Positions 34,973-38,528 of a stretch of DNA of 38,528 bases are shown piece after piece. A model generated the notes under the pieces. The model searched no databases, was not told the DNA's origin, and was given only the letters and a program-made list of their open reading frames with translations. The position numbers and the translations under genes are program-made. Origin of the DNA: Erythrobacter sp. CCH5-A1 (GTDB lineage Bacteria; Pseudomonadota; Alphaproteobacteria; Sphingomonadales; Sphingomonadaceae); the NCBI RefSeq assembly GCF_001557115.1, contig NZ_LSKQ01000297.1:1-38528 (forward strand), read 5' to 3'. Position 1 is the stretch's first letter, and each line of letters begins with the position of its first letter.

Positions 34973-35650
34973 TCAGGCGCGCGGCTGGTCGGCAGGGTCG
35001 TCGAGGCTGTAACCGAGGCCACGGATGGTCGTTATCACGTCTGCGCCAAGCTTCTTGCGGATGCGGGTGACGAAGACTTCGATGGTGTTCGAATCCCGGT
35101 CGAAGTCCTGATCGTAGATGTGTTCGATCAGTTCGGTGCGGCTCACCACCTTGCCCTTGTGGTGCATGAGGTAGGAGAGCAGCTTGTATTCCTGCGCGGT
35201 CAGCTTGACCGGCTCGCCCGCGAGCGTGACGCGGCCCGAGCGGGTGTCCAGCCGCACGTCGCCCGCCGTCAGCTCCGAAGAGGTGTTACCCGAAGCGCGG
35301 CGGATCAGCGCGCGCAGGCGGGCGATCAGTTCCTCGGTCTGGAACGGCTTGGCCAGGTAATCGTCCGCCCCCGCATCGAGCCCCGCGACCTTGTCCGACC
35401 AGCTGTCACGCGCGGTCAGCACCAGCACCGGGAAGGCCCGGCCCTCGCGCCGCCACATGCCGAGCACGGTCAGCCCGTCGATTTCGGGGAGGCCAAGGTC
35501 AAGCACCACCGCGTCGTAATCCTCGGTCGAGCCCATGAAGTGCCCGTCCTCGCCATCGGTGGAAAGGTCGACGGCATAGCCCTGCCCTTCAAGCGTAGCC
35601 TTCAGCTGCGCGCCGAGGGTGGGTTCGTCTTCGACGATCAGAATGCGCAT
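34973..35650 (-). CDS. OmpR/PhoP-family response regulator
   Basis: 225 residues. Receiver domain with acidic pocket VEDEP, phospho-acceptor Asp51 (VVLDLGLPEIDG), Thr79 and Lys101 (AKPFQTEELI). The C-terminal winged helix has the OmpR form: KLTAQEYKLLSYLMHHKGKVVSR, HIYDQDFDRDSNTIEVFVTRIRKKL. Paired with the following kinase as a PhoP/FeuP-like system, probably sensing envelope stress or divalent cations. The start is ATG 35650. Confidence 0.95.
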   Translation of the reverse strand: MRILIVEDEPTLGAQLKATLEGQGYAVDLSTDGEDGHFMGSTEDYDAVVLDLGLPEIDGLTVLGMWRREGRAFPVLVLTARDSWSDKVAGLDAGADDYLAKPFQTEELIARLRALIRRASGNTSSELTAGDVRLDTRSGRVTLAGEPVKLTAQEYKLLSYLMHHKGKVVSRTELIEHIYDQDFDRDSNTIEVFVTRIRKKLGADVITTIRGLGYSLDDPADQPRA

Positions 35651-35770
35651 GGGTCCCCGGTTTCCTGGTTAATGTCCGCGCGGTTGGTGCGCCTTTGGGC
35701 CGCGGGCGTCAAGCAAGCCGCTTGCCCGCATCCGGCTGCTTTCCCCGGCTGAATGGCCATCGGCCCGCCG

Positions 35771-36085
35771 TCAGCGCGAACGGCCGATGATGCGCCCGGT
35801 GCGGGCGTCGACATCGACATAGGTGACGCGGCCATCCTTGATGAACTTGAGGCGATAGGCCCGCGCGGTCGAATCATACGCAAAGCCCAGATATTCCGCA
35901 TCGCGCATCTGGGGCAGGATCTTCGCCTCGATCTCGCCCGAGCGCATGATGTTGCCGGCCTGCGCCTCGCGCCGTGCCTCGCCCTGCTCTCCGCGCATCT
36001 GGTCCGGCTGCTGCGCGCGCGCGGGCACCCCTGCCAGGGCAAAGGCGGCCAGCGCGGCGGTGAGCAAGGCAGGTTGGACGTTCAT
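35771..36085 (-). CDS. PepSY-domain periplasmic protein
   Basis: 104 residues from ATG 36085. Signal peptide (VQPALLTAALAAFALAGVPARA), a short linker, then a PepSY-like module: EAKILPQMRDAEYLGFAYDSTARAYRLKFIKDGRVTYVDVDARTGRIIG. PepSY domains inhibit proteases or modulate neighbouring sensors. It is 120 bp upstream of the response regulator on the same strand, an arrangement common in Sphingomonadales, suggesting that it tunes the kinase. A start at 36136 would add 17 residues without better support. Confidence 0.85.
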   Translation of the reverse strand: MNVQPALLTAALAAFALAGVPARAQQPDQMRGEQGEARREAQAGNIMRSGEIEAKILPQMRDAEYLGFAYDSTARAYRLKFIKDGRVTYVDVDARTGRIIGRSR

Positions 36086-36132
36086 GACAGGATTGTGCCT
36101 AGCGCATGTCCATTGAACAAGCCGTGAATGGT

Positions 36133-36864
36133 TCACTTCGTTCCGGCGGCGGATTTGCCGAGCAATTCGTAAGTGATCGTGACGTTGACGCCGGTCGCGA
36201 CCTGGCCGGGTTCGATCGGGGAGGCGGTGGCCTCGAGCCGGAGCGCCTTGGCGGGCGCGAAAGGCTGCAGGCCGCCCACCATGCTCTCCGAAAGCGCGAG
36301 CACGCGCACGTCGCTGTAGCCGAGCATCGCGGCATAGGCCCGCGCCTGCGCGGTGCCGCGCGCGACGGCGGCCTTGCGCGCCTGCTCCTTCAGCGCGCTG
36401 TCGTCGGCGATGGCGAAGATCGGCCCGCCGATGTCGGTCGCGCCGGCCTCGACCAGCGCATCGAGCACGCGGCCGGTATCTTCGATCTTGTGCAGTATGA
36501 CGCTCACCCGGTTGTTCGCCTGATAGCCGCGGAACACCGGGTTGCCGTTCTGGTAGTCATATTGCGGGCCGAGAGCGATGCCGGTGGTCTGGATGTCCTT
36601 CTCGTCGATCCCCAACGCCTTGATGCGAGCGATCACCTTGGTCATCTCCTCCGCGTTGCGGCGCATCGCTGCGGTCGCGGTCGGCTCGGTGGTGGTGACT
36701 CCCGCGCTGACGGTGGCCTGATCGGGCGCGGCGTCGACACTCTCGAAGATGCTGAGCTCGACCACCGGCCCGGCGGGCGCAAGGTTCACCTGCGGCGCGG
36801 CGAAAGCGACAGCGGGCAGCATCAGCGCCGAAGCGGCAGCGAGGGTGGCAACGGGTTTCAGCAT
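36133..36864 (-). CDS. SIMPL-domain periplasmic protein (DUF541)
   Basis: 243 residues. A signal peptide (LKPVATLAAASALMLPAVAFA) is followed by the SIMPL domain: VELSIFESVDAAPDQATVSAGVTTTEPTA, EEMTKVIARIKALGIDEKDIQTTGIALGPQYDY and YQANNRVSVILH. E. coli YggE and eukaryotic SIMPL are relatives; the role is ill-defined, often stress-linked. The ATG at 36864 has AGGAAG at good distance; GTG 36870 is the alternative. It is 47 bp before the PepSY gene. Confidence 0.9.
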   Translation of the reverse strand: MLKPVATLAAASALMLPAVAFAAPQVNLAPAGPVVELSIFESVDAAPDQATVSAGVTTTEPTATAAMRRNAEEMTKVIARIKALGIDEKDIQTTGIALGPQYDYQNGNPVFRGYQANNRVSVILHKIEDTGRVLDALVEAGATDIGGPIFAIADDSALKEQARKAAVARGTAQARAYAAMLGYSDVRVLALSESMVGGLQPFAPAKALRLEATASPIEPGQVATGVNVTITYELLGKSAAGTK

Positions 36865-36979
36865 GGGCACTTCCTTTCGTGTCGCCGCGCCTTTGGAGCG
36901 CTTCGCCTTTCGCGGGACTGAACCACGCGGGATACGCAGGCTTGCCGCTGGCCGCTCCAGTCCCTAGGTGCGGCGCACC

Positions 36980-38528
36980 ATGGCACAGCCCCCCATCTTC
37001 TCGCTCGAAGGCGTGGCCTTGCAGCAGGGCGGCCGCTGGCTGTTCGGCGGGCCGACGCCGACCAGCGGCGCCGCGCCCATCGACCTGCATGTGCTCCCGG
37101 GCGACCGGCTGGCGCTGATCGGGAGGAACGGCGCGGGCAAGACCACGCTGCTGCGGCTCATCGCCGGGCGGCTGGAGGCGGACCGCGGCCAGCGCCGGGT
37201 CAAGCCGGGCACGCGCATCGTGTTCCTCGAGCAGGACCCCGACTTCGCGCCCTACGCCACCCTGATGGACTTCGCATTGGGCGGCGAGGATGCGCCCGCC
37301 GCGCACGAGGTCGAGGCGATCGCCGGCCAGCTCGGCATCGACATGAGCCGCCCTGCTCCCACCGCCAGCGGCGGCGAGAAGCGCCGCGCCGCGATCGCCC
37401 GCGCGCTGGCGCAGGAACCCGACCTGATCCTGCTCGACGAGCCGACCAACCACCTCGATCTGGCGGCAATCGACTGGCTCGAGGACTGGCTCTCGCGCTA
37501 CCGCGGCGCCTTCATCACCATCAGCCACGACCGCACTTTCCTCACCCGGCTGACGCGGGCGACGCTGTGGCTCGACCGGGGCACGCTGCGCCGCAAGGAC
37601 ATCGGCTTCGGCGGCTACGAGGCGTGGGAGGAGACCGTCTACGCCGAGGAGGCCCGCAATGCCGAGCGGCTCGACGCCAAGCTCAAGATCGAGGCGCACT
37701 GGCTCGAGCGCGGGGTGACCGCAAGGCGCAAGCGCAACCAGGGGCGGCTCGAGAAACTGCATCAGATGCGCGCCGTCAGGGCCGCGATGATCTCGGGCGC
37801 AGGCACCGCCAAGCTCAAGCTCGCCTCGGATGACGACTTCAAGTCCAAGTCGGTGATCGTCGCCGAGGGCATCTCCAAGACATATGGCGAGCGGGCGGTC
37901 ATCAAGCCCTTCACCCTGCGCATCCAGAACGGCGACCGCATCGGCATCGTCGGCGCCAACGGCGCGGGCAAGACCACCTTGCTCAAGCTCCTGACCCGCG
38001 AGATCGAGAGCGACACCGGCTCCGTCACCCACGCGCGCACCCTGTCGGGCGTGATGATCGACCAGCAGAGGAAGCTCCTCGAACCCCAGGCCACGGTGCG
38101 CCAGATCCTCGCCGAGGGCGGCGACTGGATCGATGTCAGGGGTGTGCGCAAGCATGTCATGGCCTACCTCAAGGACTTCCTGTTCGATCCCGGCCTGGTC
38201 GACACCAAGGTCGGCATCCTCTCGGGCGGGGAGCGTTCCCGGCTCCTGCTGGCCCGCGAGTTCGCCCGCACCGCCAACCTCCTCGTGCTCGACGAGCCCA
38301 CCAACGACCTCGATCTTGAGACGCTCGACCTCCTGCAGGAGGTGATCGCCGACTTCGAGGGCACCGTCCTCATCGTCAGCCACGACCGCGACTTCCTCGA
38401 CCGCACCGTCACCGTCACCCTCGGGCTGGACGGGTCGGGCAAGGTCGACATCGTCGCGGGCGGCTATGCCGACTGGGAGGCCAAGCGCCGCAAGCCTGCC
38501 GCCGTCAGCGCTTCTGCCAAGGCAGCCG
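36980..38528 (+). CDS. ABC-F family ATPase (Uup-like), 3' end missing
   Basis: Open at the right edge after 516 codons. Two ABC domains: Walker A GRNGAGKT (48-55) with ASGGEKRR signature and DEPTNHLD, and GANGAGKT (325-332) with LSGGERSR and DEPTNDLD. Between them lies the P-site tRNA-interaction linker with a charged helical stretch (RGVTARRKRNQGRLEKLHQMR). No membrane segments, as expected for translation-related ABC-F proteins. The Ala/Lys-rich end (KRRKPAAVSASAKAA) suggests the start of the Uup-type C-terminal helix domain. The ATG at 36980 sits 115 bp from the divergent SIMPL gene. Confidence 0.93.
   Translation, partial: MAQPPIFSLEGVALQQGGRWLFGGPTPTSGAAPIDLHVLPGDRLALIGRNGAGKTTLLRLIAGRLEADRGQRRVKPGTRIVFLEQDPDFAPYATLMDFALGGEDAPAAHEVEAIAGQLGIDMSRPAPTASGGEKRRAAIARALAQEPDLILLDEPTNHLDLAAIDWLEDWLSRYRGAFITISHDRTFLTRLTRATLWLDRGTLRRKDIGFGGYEAWEETVYAEEARNAERLDAKLKIEAHWLERGVTARRKRNQGRLEKLHQMRAVRAAMISGAGTAKLKLASDDDFKSKSVIVAEGISKTYGERAVIKPFTLRIQNGDRIGIVGANGAGKTTLLKLLTREIESDTGSVTHARTLSGVMIDQQRKLLEPQATVRQILAEGGDWIDVRGVRKHVMAYLKDFLFDPGLVDTKVGILSGGERSRLLLAREFARTANLLVLDEPTNDLDLETLDLLQEVIADFEGTVLIVSHDRDFLDRTVTVTLGLDGSGKVDIVAGGYADWEAKRRKPAAVSASAKAA

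Noticed and set aside
36557..38383. 608-codon minus-strand open frame opposite the ABC-F gene
   Set aside because: Shadow of the ABC-F gene, which has two complete ATPase domains.

Overview
The window is a gene-dense, high-GC chromosomal segment of an alphaproteobacterium. The best fit is Sphingomonadales, family Erythrobacteraceae (Erythrobacter/Porphyrobacter/Qipengyuania-like). This rests on recognising protein sequences and gene order by eye: pyrH-frr-uppS-cdsA-dxr-rseP-bamA, dnaX with the SRP RNA just upstream, an NDUFS4-like complex I subunit, and a PepSY/PhoP/PhoQ-type block. No database search was possible. I see no phage, transposon, integrase or CRISPR array.

Layout. (1) 1-7364, minus strand: rpsB-tsf, ending at a strong hairpin near 5491-5521, then pyrH-frr-uppS-cdsA-dxr-rseP-bamA. 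This is translation and ribosome recycling, UMP kinase, undecaprenyl-PP and CDP-diacylglycerol synthesis, the MEP pathway, site-2 proteolysis and outer-membrane assembly. bamA runs off the left edge. (2) 7657-10692: a small membrane ORF, pssA-psd (phosphatidylethanolamine synthesis) and a FabH-like ketoacyl synthase. (3) 10879-17040: a GNAT-like protein, a LysR regulator and the divergent dabB-dabA operon, a probable proton-coupled DAB inorganic-carbon uptake system with its metal-site residues intact. (4) 17134-18069: a membrane-anchored gene split by an in-frame amber codon, then tRNA-Tyr, rlmB and a lipoprotein. (5) 20095-26748: a two-way terminator, HU, lon, two small ORFs (one DUF1905), ybaB, dnaX, the SRP RNA with a good promoter, and the NDUFS4-like gene. 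(6) 26765-30608: hrpB, a long-chain polyprenyl diphosphate synthase, and chorismate mutase on the opposite strand. (7) 30615-36864, all minus strand: SIMPL protein, PepSY protein, response regulator, PhoQ-type kinase, ECF sigma factor, a probable membrane anti-sigma, a Thr-rich secreted protein and a lipoprotein. This looks like an envelope-sensing block. (8) 36980 to the end: an ABC-F ATPase, open at the right edge.

Most of the window is core housekeeping. The points that merit follow-up are the DAB operon with its LysR control region, the amber-interrupted gene at 17134-18069, the sigma/anti-sigma/Thr-rich secreted protein set, and the FabH-like/GNAT divergent pair.
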